Shown piece after piece: positions 28,092 through 36,061 of a stretch of 64,000 bases of DNA. The position numbers were made by a program, and so were the translations under genes. Below the pieces are notes generated by a model. It was not told the origin of the DNA and made no database searches. It saw only the letters and a program-made list of their open reading frames with translations. Position 1 is the stretch's first letter. Every line of letters starts with the position of its first letter. The stretch spans positions 2,790,001 through 2,854,000 of the forward strand of contig NZ_JAHWXN010000001.1 of assembly GCF_023091245.1 (NCBI RefSeq), in the 5' to 3' direction. This DNA is from Microbacterium croceum. Its GTDB lineage: Bacteria; Actinomycetota; Actinomycetes; Actinomycetales; Microbacteriaceae.

Positions 28092-29093
28092 CTAGTCGAT
28101 CGTGACGTAGTCGGGGCCGGAGTAGTGGCCGGTGGTGAGCTTCTGGCGCTGCAGCAGCACGTCGTTCAGAAGGCTCGAAGCGCCGAAGCGGAACAGGTGC
28201 GGCTGAAGCCACTCCTCACCGACCGTCTCAGCGACGGTAACGAGGTACTTCACCGCGTCCTTGGACGCGCGGATGCCGCCGGCCGGCTTCACACCGATCT
28301 TCGCACCCGTGCCCTGGTGCCAGTCGCGCACCGTCTCGAGCATCAGCAGGGTGGTCGGAAGCGTGGCCGCAGGCTGCACCTTTCCGGTCGACGTCTTGAT
28401 GAAGTCGCCGCCGGCGAGGATGCCGAGCCAGGACGCCCGCTTGATGTTGTCGTACGTGTTGAGCTCACCCGTCTCGAGGATGACCTTGAGCGATGCGGAG
28501 GAGCCATCCGCGCGACGACATGCCTCCTTCACCTGGACGATCTGGTCGTAGACCAAGCCGTATCGACCGGACAGGAACGCCCCGCGGTCGATCACCATGT
28601 CGATCTCGTCAGCGCCGGCCGCGACGGCTTCAGCCGTGTCGGCGAGCTTGATGGCAAGCGAGGAACGTCCGCTCGGGAACGCGGTTGCGACGGCGGCGAC
28701 GGAGATCAGCCCATCGTCGGGATCGCCGTGCTGGGCACCGAGAGCGGCCACCGCATCCGGCACCATGTCGCCGTAGACGCAGACGGCGGCGACCTGGGGG
28801 GTCGAGGCGTCAGCAGCATCAGGGTTCTTGGCCTTGGCGACGAGCGAACGCACCTTGCCGGGAGTGTCCGCGCCCTCCAGAGTCGTCAGGTCGATCAGCG
28901 AGATGATCTTGTCGAGGGCCCAGGCCTTCGACGTGGTCTTGATCGAGCGAGTGCCGAGTCCGGCCGCGCGCTGCTCCAGGCCGACGGCGTCGACGCCGGG
29001 AAGGCCGTGCAGGAAGCGACGGAGGGTGGCGTCATCCGGCTCACCGCCGAGGACATCCACCGCCGTCCTGCGGCTGAGTTCTGTGGTCGTCAC
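28092..29093 (-). CDS. deoC: Deoxyribose-phosphate aldolase
   Basis: Cleaves 2-deoxyribose-5-phosphate into glyceraldehyde-3-phosphate and acetaldehyde in the cytoplasm. The Schiff-base lysine lies in GGDFIKTSTGKV and a further family motif is IGVKPAGGIRASKDAVKYL. The product is 333 aa, of the longer DeoC class. Its ATG overlaps the regulator stop by ATGA. The glyceraldehyde-3-phosphate formed would enter the lower glycolysis encoded by gap-pgk-tpiA elsewhere in this window. Confidence 0.96.
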   Translation of the reverse strand: MTTTELSRRTAVDVLGGEPDDATLRRFLHGLPGVDAVGLEQRAAGLGTRSIKTTSKAWALDKIISLIDLTTLEGADTPGKVRSLVAKAKNPDAADASTPQVAAVCVYGDMVPDAVAALGAQHGDPDDGLISVAAVATAFPSGRSSLAIKLADTAEAVAAGADEIDMVIDRGAFLSGRYGLVYDQIVQVKEACRRADGSSASLKVILETGELNTYDNIKRASWLGILAGGDFIKTSTGKVQPAATLPTTLLMLETVRDWHQGTGAKIGVKPAGGIRASKDAVKYLVTVAETVGEEWLQPHLFRFGASSLLNDVLLQRQKLTTGHYSGPDYVTID

Positions 29094-30025
29094 TGTTCCT
29101 CCAACAATGCTCGTGCTGTGGTCTCATCGGTCACCAGAACGCTGCACAGGCCGCTGGTGACCACGGTGCGCGCGATGTCGTGCTTGGCGCGGCCGGCGGT
29201 CACGAAGATCGCCCGCTCCGCGCCGCGAAGTCGGTCCAGGGCGACACCTACCGTGCGGGCGTCGAGCTGGGAGTCGACGACGTTGCCCTCGGCGTCGACG
29301 TAGCGTCCGAGCACGTCTCCGACTGCTCCTCGGCGCGCGAGCTCTTCGACGTCCTCTGCACTGAGATAGCCGTTCTCGACATGGGCGGATGACGCGTCGC
29401 AAGGACCGGCCGTGAAAAGGAATGCCTGCGCATCCGCCGCCTCTTCGAGGATGGCGGCGACGGTGCGGTCCGACTCGATGGCCTGCTTGGTCTCCACACG
29501 TTCGAGGATCGCGGGGCTCGGCAGCAGCGAGACATGTCCGGACGCGCGCTGGGCGATCGTGACGGCGAGGCCGGCCGCTCCCCCGGAACGACGGTTGAGG
29601 CTGACGCCTCCGTTGAGCTGCACGACGGTCACCCCGCTCGCCCACCCGTCCGGCAGCGCCTCGGCGACCGCTCGCAGAGTGCGGCCCCAGCTCACACCCA
29701 GCGTGCGAGGCACGGGGCGCAGAGCTGTGAGGTAGTCGGCCGCCGCCTGTGCCACGCGCTCGAGGGTGCCATCATCGCCATCCGGTGCCGGCACCACGAC
29801 GGCTTCGGCGAGCCCGTGCCGCTCGATCAGGAGCCGCTCCAGTCCCAGCCGTCGCGCCCGCGGGTGAACGATCTCGATGCGGACGATGCCGCGTTCCCGC
29901 GCCTGAGTGAGCAGACGCCCGACCTTCCAGCGCGAGACCTTGAGGAGGGCGCCGATCTCGTCCTGAGTCTTGTCCTCGTCGTAGTACAACTCGGCGATAC
30001 GGACCATGAGCAGTTCGTCTTCCAC
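29090..30025 (-). CDS. SorC/DeoR-type sugar-phosphate-responsive transcriptional regulator
   Basis: 311 aa. The N-terminal helix-turn-helix is at residues about 15-50 (DKTQDEIGALLKVSRWKVGRLLTQAR), and the C-terminal sugar-binding domain has GVSWGRTLRAVAEAL and a closing TDETTARALLEE. The layout matches the SorC family that includes Bacillus DeoR, whose effector is deoxyribose-5-phosphate. It is first in the operon it probably controls, and a perfect palindrome lies 56 bases upstream. GGAGG precedes the ATG. Confidence 0.92.
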   Translation of the reverse strand: MEDELLMVRIAELYYDEDKTQDEIGALLKVSRWKVGRLLTQARERGIVRIEIVHPRARRLGLERLLIERHGLAEAVVVPAPDGDDGTLERVAQAAADYLTALRPVPRTLGVSWGRTLRAVAEALPDGWASGVTVVQLNGGVSLNRRSGGAAGLAVTIAQRASGHVSLLPSPAILERVETKQAIESDRTVAAILEEAADAQAFLFTAGPCDASSAHVENGYLSAEDVEELARRGAVGDVLGRYVDAEGNVVDSQLDARTVGVALDRLRGAERAIFVTAGRAKHDIARTVVTSGLCSVLVTDETTARALLEEQ

Positions 30026-30080
30026 GGCAACCTCCTTCCGTGTACAGCGTACGACTGTTCCCTCGGAGGTGCACGTCGAT

Positions 30081-30092
30081 GCTCATATGAGC
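30081..30092. promoter_or_regulatory. Candidate operator of the deoxyribose operon
   Basis: Perfect 12-bp palindrome GCTCATATGAGC in the short region upstream of the regulator gene. Position and symmetry suit an autoregulated SorC-family operator. No second copy is seen nearby. Confidence 0.5.
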
Positions 30093-30134
30093 AGATCGCC
30101 CGCTGCGCTCTGCGCATCTGCCGCCCAGACACGA

Positions 30135-30171
30135 AGAAGGGGCGGCAGTCGCGATGACTGCCGCCCCTTCT
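30135..30171. terminator. Hairpin terminator between the deo regulator promoter and clpP2
   Basis: Perfect 16-bp inverted repeat AGAAGGGGCGGCAGTC...GACTGCCGCCCCTTCT with a 5-base loop, ten bases after the clpP2 stop on the minus strand. It ends the clpP1-clpP2 transcript. Confidence 0.85.
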
Positions 30172-30180
30172 CGGTGATCG

Positions 30181-30822
30181 TTACGCGCGCTTGCGCGAGG
30201 TGAGCACCTGGTCGACGATGCCGTACTCGAGCGCCTGCTCGGCCGAGAGGATGTTGTCGCGGTCGATGTCCCGGTTGACCTGCTCGGCCGGCTTACCGGT
30301 GTGCTTCGCCATGGTCTCCTCGAGCCAGGTGCGCATCCGGAGGATCTCCGCCGCCTGGATCTCGATGTCGGACGCCTGGCCCTGCCCAGCCTCGCCCATC
30401 GCGGGCTGGTGGATCAGCACACGGGCGTTCGGCAACGCGAGACGCTTCCCGGGGGCACCCGCTGCGAGCAGCACGGACGCGGCGGAGGCCGCCTGGCCGA
30501 GCACGACGGTCTGGATCTGCGGTGCGACGTACTGCATCGTGTCGTAGATCGCCGTCATCGCGGTGAACGAGCCACCGGGCGAGTTGATGTACATCGTGAT
30601 GTCACGCTCGGCGTCCTGGCTCTCCAGCACGAGGAGCTGCGCCATCACGTCGTCCGCCGATGCATCGTCGACCTGGACGCCCAGGAAGATGACGCGGTCT
30701 TCGAACAGCTTGTTGTACGGGTCCTGGCGCTTGAAGCCGTAGGCCGTGCGCTCCTCGAACTGCGGGAGCACGTAACGGCTGGACGGAAGGTTCCCTGCGG
30801 ATTGGAAAGTGGGGGTGTACAT
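30181..30822 (-). CDS. clpP2: ATP-dependent Clp protease proteolytic subunit (ClpP2 type)
   Basis: 213-aa serine peptidase subunit. Catalytic Ser is in GQAASAASVLLAAG, His in VLIHQPAMGE, and Asp in the QVNRDIDRD region. The substrate-strand motif INSPGG is present. The N-terminal leader (TPTFQSAGNLPSSRYVLPQFEER) is typical of actinobacterial ClpP2, which joins ClpP1 in a mixed tetradecamer. It lies 20 bases after clpP1, so the two are co-transcribed. It is expected to work with the ClpX encoded nearby. Confidence 0.95.
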   Translation of the reverse strand: MYTPTFQSAGNLPSSRYVLPQFEERTAYGFKRQDPYNKLFEDRVIFLGVQVDDASADDVMAQLLVLESQDAERDITMYINSPGGSFTAMTAIYDTMQYVAPQIQTVVLGQAASAASVLLAAGAPGKRLALPNARVLIHQPAMGEAGQGQASDIEIQAAEILRMRTWLEETMAKHTGKPAEQVNRDIDRDNILSAEQALEYGIVDQVLTSRKRA

Positions 30823-30842
30823 GGTGTCCTTTCGAATCCGGT

Positions 30843-31439
30843 TTACTCTGCGGCGTCCGCAGTGCCGCCGCCACCGGCGACGTCGCTGGCGTGCTCGCGG
30901 ATGTGGTCGACGAAGCCGTACTCGAGCGCTTCTTCCGCCGTGAACCAGCGGTCGCGGTCGCCGTCCTCGTTGATCTGCTCGACAGACTTTCCGGTCTGTC
31001 CCGCCGTGATCTCGGCCAGACGCTTCTTCATCGACAGGATGAGCTGCGCCTGGGTCTGGATGTCGCTCGACGTGCCACCGAAGCCACCGTGGGGCTGGTG
31101 CAGCAGCACGCGCGCGTTCGGCGTGATGTAGCGCTTACCCTTGGTGCCGCTGGTCAGCAGCAGCTGCCCCATCGACGCGGCCATGCCGATGCCGACCGTG
31201 ACGATGTCGTTCGGCACGAACTGCATCGTGTCGTAGATCGCCATTCCGGCGGTGATGGAGCCACCGGGCGAGTTGATGTAGAGGTAGATGTCCTTCTCAG
31301 AGTCTTCTGCGGCGAGAAGAAGGATCTTCGCGCAGATCTCGTTGGCATTCTGGTCTCGCACCTCTGAGCCCAGCCAGATGATGCGATCTTTCAGCAGTCT
31401 GTCGAAGACGCTCGTTGCGACGAGGGGTTCTGCAGCCAT
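30843..31439 (-). CDS. clpP1: ATP-dependent Clp protease proteolytic subunit (ClpP1 type)
   Basis: 198 aa. Catalytic Ser is in [14 protein letters not shown], His in [12 protein letters not shown], and [18 protein letters not shown] lines the active site. It ends in a Gly/Ala tail. CAGGAG precedes the ATG. In actinobacteria ClpP1 and ClpP2 are both needed for an active protease, and here they form a two-gene unit ending at a strong hairpin. Confidence 0.95.
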   Translation of the reverse strand: MAAEPLVATSVFDRLLKDRIIWLGSEVRDQNANEICAKILLLAAEDSEKDIYLYINSPGGSITAGMAIYDTMQFVPNDIVTVGIGMAASMGQLLLTSGTKGKRYITPNARVLLHQPHGGFGGTSSDIQTQAQLILSMKKRLAEITAGQTGKSVEQINEDGDRDRWFTAEEALEYGFVDHIREHASDVAGGGGTADAAE

Positions 31440-31520
31440 GTCAGCTCCTGATTCCGTGTTTCAGTGATTCGAATCTACCGGCGACAACGCGGGCCCCAGC
31501 CCGTGTTCGCCGTCGGCATA

Positions 31521-32003
31521 TCAGCGTGGCGGACCGCTCAGCTCGCGGGCGTACGCGGAGACGGAGCGCGTGTACCGCGGTAGGTGCGGCGCCAGAGCTT
31601 CGAGCGCGACGGCAGCACCGGCGCGCGCATCGCCCTGCGACACCAGCGCCAACGCGTAGAACGCGGACGCCGCATCCTGGAACGCGCCTCCGCGGTCTCT
31701 CTCGATCCTCAGCATCTCGACCGCCTCATCGATGCGACCGAGGTTGCGCAACGTGCTCGCCAGTTGGATCACGGCCTGAGGACGATGCTCGTCGTCCAAT
31801 CCGGCAGCCAGCGCCTCGCGGTACAGCGTCTCGGCCTCCGCCTCGAGTCCCGCGGAGTCGCGCGCGCCCGCTCGCTCGAACAGGGCGCGCGCGTCGGCTA
31901 CGGGTCGTTCGTGCGCCAGCTCGTCGATACGCTCGATGCGTTCCGCGTCCGTCAGGGCGGCGTCATCCCACACCGCGTCGATCCGCGCGTCCCAGGTGTC
32001 CAT
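31521..32003 (-). CDS. Tetratricopeptide-repeat protein
   Basis: 160 aa, soluble, entirely helical. TPR-like pairs are visible around residues 30-130 (AEAETLYREALAAGLDDEHRPQAVIQLASTLRNLGRIDEAVEMLR). Such proteins are scaffolds; the partner is unknown. It lies between clpP1 and tig, separated from tig by a hairpin, and is probably transcribed alone. Confidence 0.85.
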   Translation of the reverse strand: MDTWDARIDAVWDDAALTDAERIERIDELAHERPVADARALFERAGARDSAGLEAEAETLYREALAAGLDDEHRPQAVIQLASTLRNLGRIDEAVEMLRIERDRGGAFQDAASAFYALALVSQGDARAGAAVALEALAPHLPRYTRSVSAYARELSGPPR

Positions 32004-32024
32004 CGTGATCCTTCGTGTGACGAG

Positions 32025-32058
32025 AGAAGGGGCGGATGCCGCAGCATCCGCCCCTTCT
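32025..32058. terminator. Terminator downstream of tig
   Basis: Perfect 15-bp inverted repeat AGAAGGGGCGGATGC...GCATCCGCCCCTTCT with a 4-base loop, 17 bases after the trigger factor stop. It shares its outer AGAAGGGGCGG with the clpP2 terminator. Confidence 0.85.
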
Positions 32059-32075
32059 GGTGATTCGATCCGCGA

Positions 32076-33560
32076 TCACTCCGCCTTGTCGGCGGCCTTC
32101 TTCGCGGGAGCCTTCTTCGCCGCCGGCTTCTTGGCCGCAGGCTTCTTCTCAGCCGGCTCCTTCTCGGAGTCCGCAGCGTCGTCGGCCTTCTTGGCCGGAG
32201 CCTTCTTCGCAGCCGGCTTCTTGGCCGGAGCCTTCTTGGCAGGCTTCTCCTCAGCCTCAGCCTCAGCCTCAGCGGCCTCATCATCGACGACGATGAAGTC
32301 GGAAAGGTCGACGGTCTTGCCGTTGCTGTCGACGACGTTCACCTTGCCGAGAGCGATCGCGAGCGCCTTGTTGCGTGCGACCTCTCCGACGAGCGCCGGA
32401 AGCTGGTTGGAGGACTGCAGCGCCTCGACGAACTCCTGGGGAGCCATTCCGTACTGCGCAGCGGACTGGACGAGGTACTGGCTGAGCTCCTCCTGCGAGA
32501 CCTGCACATCGGCCTGCTCGGCGATCGTGTCGAGCAGCACCTGCGTGCGGAACTGCTTCTCGCTCGCCTCGGTGACCTCGGCACGGTGCACGTCGTCCTC
32601 GAGACGACCTTCGCCCTCGAGGTGGTTGTGCACCTCGTCCTCGATGAGCTTCGGCGGAACCGGGATCTCGATCTGCTCGAGCAGCACCTCGACGAGCTTG
32701 TCGCGGGCTGCGGAGCCCTGCGTGAAGACGCCCTGCTGCGCGACACGCTCGGCGAGGCTCTCACGGAGCTCGGCGATGGTGTCGAACTCGCTCGCGATCT
32801 GCGCGAAGTCGTCGTCGGCAGCAGGAAGCTCGCGCTCCTTGACAGCCTTGACGCTCACGGAGACCTCGGCCTCGGAGCCGGCGTGGTCGCCGCCGACGAG
32901 CGCGGAACGGAAGGTGGTGTCCTCACCCGCGGTGAGCGACTCGATCGCGTCGTCGATGCCCTCGAGCAGCTCACCGGAGCCGATCTCGTAGGAGACGCCC
33001 TCGGCGCGGTCGATCTCGACGCCATCGATCGTGGCGACCAGGTCGAGCTCGACGAAGTCGCCCTTCGCTGCCGGACGGTCGACAGGGATGAGCGTGCCGA
33101 AGCGCGCGCGCATGTTGTCGAGCTCCGCGTCGAGCGCAGCGTCATCGGCCTCGACGGCGTCGACGGTCACGGTGATGCCGTCGTACGGGGGCAGCTCGAT
33201 CTCGGGGCGCACGTCCACCTCGATGTCGACCAGCAGGTCGCCCGAGAAGTCCTTCTCGTTCGGCCACTGGGTGATGTCGGCAGCCGGACGTCCGACGACG
33301 CGGAGCTTGTGCTCGACCGTGGCCTCGCGGAAGAACTTGTCGAGGCCCTCGTTGACGGCATGCTCGATCACCGCGCCGCGACCGATGCGCTGATCGATGA
33401 TCGGGGCCGGGACCTTGCCCTTGCGGAATCCGGGGATCTGGACGTCCTGAGCGATGTGCTCGTATGCGTGAGCAATGCTCGGCTTGAGGTCGTCCGGGGT
33501 GACCGTGATGCTGAGCTTGACCCGGGTCGGGGTCAGCTTCTCGACGGTGCTGTTCGCCAT
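32076..33560 (-). CDS. tig: Trigger factor chaperone
   Basis: Ribosome-bound chaperone and prolyl isomerase. The ribosome-docking signature is GFRKGKVP in the N-terminal domain, the FKBP-like domain follows around residues 150-240, then the helical C-terminal arms. Residues after about 430 are an added tail: an acidic AEAEAEAEE block, then many [12 protein letters not shown] repeats. This makes the protein 494 aa, longer than the roughly 430-450 common in bacteria; basic Lys/Ala/Pro tails are known in actinobacterial trigger factors. ATG at 33560 is chosen because the codons upstream run into the tRNA-Pro gene. Confidence 0.97.
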   Translation of the reverse strand: MANSTVEKLTPTRVKLSITVTPDDLKPSIAHAYEHIAQDVQIPGFRKGKVPAPIIDQRIGRGAVIEHAVNEGLDKFFREATVEHKLRVVGRPAADITQWPNEKDFSGDLLVDIEVDVRPEIELPPYDGITVTVDAVEADDAALDAELDNMRARFGTLIPVDRPAAKGDFVELDLVATIDGVEIDRAEGVSYEIGSGELLEGIDDAIESLTAGEDTTFRSALVGGDHAGSEAEVSVSVKAVKERELPAADDDFAQIASEFDTIAELRESLAERVAQQGVFTQGSAARDKLVEVLLEQIEIPVPPKLIEDEVHNHLEGEGRLEDDVHRAEVTEASEKQFRTQVLLDTIAEQADVQVSQEELSQYLVQSAAQYGMAPQEFVEALQSSNQLPALVGEVARNKALAIALGKVNVVDSNGKTVDLSDFIVVDDEAAEAEAEAEEKPAKKAPAKKPAAKKAPAKKADDAADSEKEPAEKKPAAKKPAAKKAPAKKAADKAE

Positions 33561-33622
33561 GCTGGTGTGTTCTCCTTGTGGTTTCCGCGCTGACACGCGG
33601 CTTGAAGGCTTGTCGAGCCGTG

Positions 33623-33696
33623 TCGGGGCGACAGGAGTTGAACCTGCGACCTCCCGCTCCCAAAGCGGGCGCTCTACCAAACTGAGCTACGCCCCG
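33623..33696 (-). tRNA. tRNA-Pro (anticodon TGG)
   Basis: 74-nt cloverleaf: acceptor CGGGGCG/CGCCCCG, D arm GCTC..GAGC, anticodon stem CCCGC/GCGGG enclosing TTTGGGA with TGG, and T arm GCAGG-TTCAACT-CCTGT. The genomic 3' end reads ACA after the stem, so CCA is not encoded. Confidence 0.96.
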
Positions 33697-33805
33697 GGGA
33701 ATCCGCACGCAGATTCAGCCCCATCGAGTCTAACGGACAGGAACACCCTCGACAGTCCGCTATGATGGACAGGTCGGTTCGTGATCTCCGAGATCGTCCG
33801 ACAAC

Positions 33806-33879
33806 GGGGCTGTAGCTTAGTGGTAAAGCCTCTGTCTTCCAAACAGATGATGCGAGTTCGATTCTCGTCAGCCCCTCCA
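33806..33879 (+). tRNA. tRNA-Gly (anticodon TCC), CCA encoded
   Basis: Acceptor GGGGCTG/CAGCCCC, short D loop (AGCTTAGTGGTAAAGCC), anticodon stem TCTGT/ACAGA around CTTCCAA with TCC, T arm GCGAG-TTCGATT-CTCGT, discriminator T and an encoded CCA at 33877-33879. Divergent from tRNA-Pro. A TATGAT hexamer at 33761-33766 may be the -10 element. Confidence 0.96.
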
Positions 33880-33884
33880 CAGAG

Positions 33885-33920
33885 AATCCCGGTCAGACCA
33901 GCAACGGTCAGGCCGGGATT
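33885..33920 (+). terminator. Terminator after tRNA-Gly
   Basis: AATCCCGG (33885-33892) pairs with CCGGGATT (33913-33920), with further pairing GGTC/GACC inside the loop, then TTCT. It is placed immediately after the tRNA. Confidence 0.65.
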
Positions 33921-34107
33921 TCTGCGTCGACACCCCGAACCGCGCGATGATGACGGGGCCCGGCTTCCGCGGTATCGACAGAACCAGAGCGATCGCTGTC
34001 GCAGCGACACCGGGGCGGCAGCACCCACCCCCGGCGGCGGGTCATCCGGGAATGGCTGACTAAACTCGTCGCAATGTCCATGCCTTCGCTCAGGCGGAAG
34101 GGAAGCC

Positions 34108-35319
34108 GTGAACGACGTGAGTGCGAGCGAGTCTCGGGATGCCGCTCTGCCCGGAGGGCATGCGCTGCCCCCGTATTTCTCTGCGTCGCCACCCCGGACC
34201 CGCATCCGGAAACGCCGCCCGGGGCTCCTCTGGGGGCTCGTCGGGGGTATCGCCGTCATCGCGACGGTCTCCACGCTCCAGCTCACAGCCGACGCGAGCT
34301 ATGACGCGGCGGAGGTGCAGTACCGGGAGGCCGCGCAGACGGCAGCAGGCGCACGGCTCACGCTCGACGAGGCGACCGCTGATCTGCGCGACGTCCAGGA
34401 GTCGGCGGCCCTGATCCTGGAGAGCGACACGGGGGCGCTGGTCGACCCCGCCGCCAAAGGCGACGTGACCGCGTCGGTCGCCGACGCAGAGGATGCGGCT
34501 GCTGCTGCCGATTCTCTCCTCGCGGAGGCCGTCCCCGCCGTCGGAGAGAAGCCCACCTGGTTCTGGGACCTGTATGCCGGTGCCGGTGCGCTCGACGAGG
34601 ACCGCCGGAGCGTTGCGCGTCTCGAGGACCGGATGCAGAGCGAGCGCGAGGCGATCGGCACCGCGGGCGACGCGCTCACGGAGTCGGGACTCTCCCTGCT
34701 GACGACAACGGCCTCGGCCGCCGCAGATCACGAAGCGGCCCACATCTCGGCGCGCAACGACGACGTCATCGCTCTGCGCGAGGCTGCGGCGACAGCATCC
34801 GCCGTCACGACGATCGACGCCGATGCGGTGACCGCGTTCACGTCTCTGCAGTCCGCGGCCGCTCAGCTCGTCGCTTCCGAAGACGCGGAGCTCGCGGAGA
34901 AGTCCGGACCGTTGCTGGCCACGCGTCTGGAAGTCGAGGCGTTCGCGCGCTCGATCGCTCCTGGCGTCCTGCTCGAGTTCGATTGGGCGCCGATCGTCAA
35001 CGGCGTCGGATACAACGGCAGCATGGGCGGCTACACGACCTGGTGGTGGGACGAACCCGGGCGCGCCACGATCCAGCTGTCGAACTCCGTCGCCGAGCAG
35101 TGGCCGGCCGACCGGAGCAAGGCGCTGGTGGTGCACGAAGTCGGTCATGCGATCAGCGTGAAATGTGCCGACATGTACGACGCCTCCACGCAGGACAGCA
35201 TCGAGAAATGGGCGACCGCCTGGGCGATCAGCATGGGATACACCGATGACGCGAACGGTGTCTGGGCCTACGGATACCCACCGCAGAACTACATCGACGC
35301 GGCGGCCGGATGCCGCTGA
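34108..35319 (+). CDS. Membrane-anchored protein with HEVGH metalloprotease-like motif
   Basis: 403 aa. A basic cytoplasmic tail (PRTRIRKRRPG) and one membrane helix at about 39-57 give a type II anchor. Residues 60-290 are Ala-rich and probably coiled coil. The C-terminal 110 residues form a Trp/Tyr/Gly-rich domain with VVHEVGHAISVKC, where His343, Glu344 and His347 make an HEXXH zinc-type site. Two Cys (after the site and at the C-terminus) could form a disulfide outside the cell. The exact family is not recognised. GTG at 34108 follows GGAAGGGAAG. It may be an extracytoplasmic peptidase, which is inference. Confidence 0.8.
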   Translation: MNDVSASESRDAALPGGHALPPYFSASPPRTRIRKRRPGLLWGLVGGIAVIATVSTLQLTADASYDAAEVQYREAAQTAAGARLTLDEATADLRDVQESAALILESDTGALVDPAAKGDVTASVADAEDAAAAADSLLAEAVPAVGEKPTWFWDLYAGAGALDEDRRSVARLEDRMQSEREAIGTAGDALTESGLSLLTTTASAAADHEAAHISARNDDVIALREAAATASAVTTIDADAVTAFTSLQSAAAQLVASEDAELAEKSGPLLATRLEVEAFARSIAPGVLLEFDWAPIVNGVGYNGSMGGYTTWWWDEPGRATIQLSNSVAEQWPADRSKALVVHEVGHAISVKCADMYDASTQDSIEKWATAWAISMGYTDDANGVWAYGYPPQNYIDAAAGCR

Positions 35320-35326
35320 CGGAAAC

Positions 35327-35362
35327 GACGAAGCCGCCGCGATCATTCGCGGCGGCTTCGTC
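35327..35362. terminator. Bidirectional terminator between the HEVGH gene and rbpA
   Basis: Perfect 15-bp inverted repeat GACGAAGCCGCCGCG...CGCGGCGGCTTCGTC with a 6-base loop, then TTTC, between convergent genes. Confidence 0.9.
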
Positions 35363-35378
35363 TTTCGTCAGGTGGAGA

Positions 35379-35732
35379 TCACTGTCCCCGACGCTCTCGG
35401 AGCTGATTCAGAGCGTCGTCGAGAAGCTGAACGGCTTCTTCGTCCGTGCGGCGCTCCTTCACATAGGCGAGGTGCGTCTTGTACGGCTCGGCCTTCGCGA
35501 GGGCAGGAGGGTTCTCCTTGTCGCGGCCGGCGGGAAGCCCGGACTGCGGATGATCGATCGTCTCGGGGATCTCCTCCTCGGGGAGCCCGGCGGCGAAGTA
35601 GCGCACCGTCTCGTTGCCGAGGCCGTCCCAGTAGGAGACCGCGATGCGGTCAGCGTGGTAGCCGTGATCCTGCTCCCCCATGGGACCGGAACCGACACGT
35701 GTACCGCGAATGGCGTTACCACCGGTAGCCAT
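35379..35732 (-). CDS. rbpA: RNA polymerase-binding protein RbpA
   Basis: Actinobacterial transcription factor that binds the housekeeping sigma factor and stabilises the promoter open complex. The product is about 117 aa: an N-terminal tail (GGNAIRGTRVGSGPMG), a core with IAVSYWDGLGNETVRYFAAG, and a C-terminal sigma-interaction helix (TDEEAVQLLDDALNQLRER). The N-terminal half lacks the zinc-binding cysteines of Streptomyces RbpA, as in many relatives. ATG at 35732 shares a base with the secG stop (TGATG), so it is coupled to secG. Confidence 0.93.
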   Translation of the reverse strand: MATGGNAIRGTRVGSGPMGEQDHGYHADRIAVSYWDGLGNETVRYFAAGLPEEEIPETIDHPQSGLPAGRDKENPPALAKAEPYKTHLAYVKERRTDEEAVQLLDDALNQLRERRGQ

Positions 35733-35980
35733 CAGATCACCTCGAACTTCGTGATGAGGCCCAGCGCGACGATCGCCACGAACCAGACCAGGGCCAGAAC
35801 GACAGTGAAGCGGTTCAGGTTCCGCTCCGCGAGACCGGAGGATCCGACTGCTGAGGTCATGCCCCCACCGAACATGTCGGAGAGGCCACCACCGCGACCC
35901 TTGTGCAGAAGGATGAGGAGGGTCAGCAGGACGCTGGTGATGCCCAGCACGACCTGCAGGACGAACTCGAGAATTGCCAC
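35732..35980 (-). CDS. secG: Preprotein translocase subunit SecG
   Basis: 82 aa, two membrane helices (residues 3-22 and 58-78) joined by the conserved loop HKGRGGGLSDMFGGG. Accessory subunit of SecYEG. It follows tpiA, as in most Gram-positive gap-pgk-tpiA-secG clusters, but a hairpin and a -10-like hexamer in between suggest an independent transcript shared with rbpA. Confidence 0.95.
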   Translation of the reverse strand: MAILEFVLQVVLGITSVLLTLLILLHKGRGGGLSDMFGGGMTSAVGSSGLAERNLNRFTVVLALVWFVAIVALGLITKFEVI

Positions 35981-36025
35981 GAGAAAGAGCCTTTCGCTGG
36001 GGCAGGAGCGCCCCCGTAACGGTCA

Positions 36026-36031
36026 AGTATA
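36026..36031 (-). promoter_or_regulatory. Possible -10 element for secG-rbpA
   Basis: TATACT on the minus strand, 46 bases upstream of the secG ATG. No good -35 is seen at the expected distance. Confidence 0.4.
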
Positions 36032-36038
36032 CGGTGCA

Positions 36039-36056
36039 GCGGGGCCGGAGCCCCGC
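36039..36056 (-). terminator. Short hairpin after tpiA
   Basis: GCGGGGC and GCCCCGC, 7-bp arms with a 4-base loop, six bases beyond the tpiA stop. No U-tract, so it may be a weak terminator or attenuator. Confidence 0.5.
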
Positions 36057-36061
36057 CGCAC

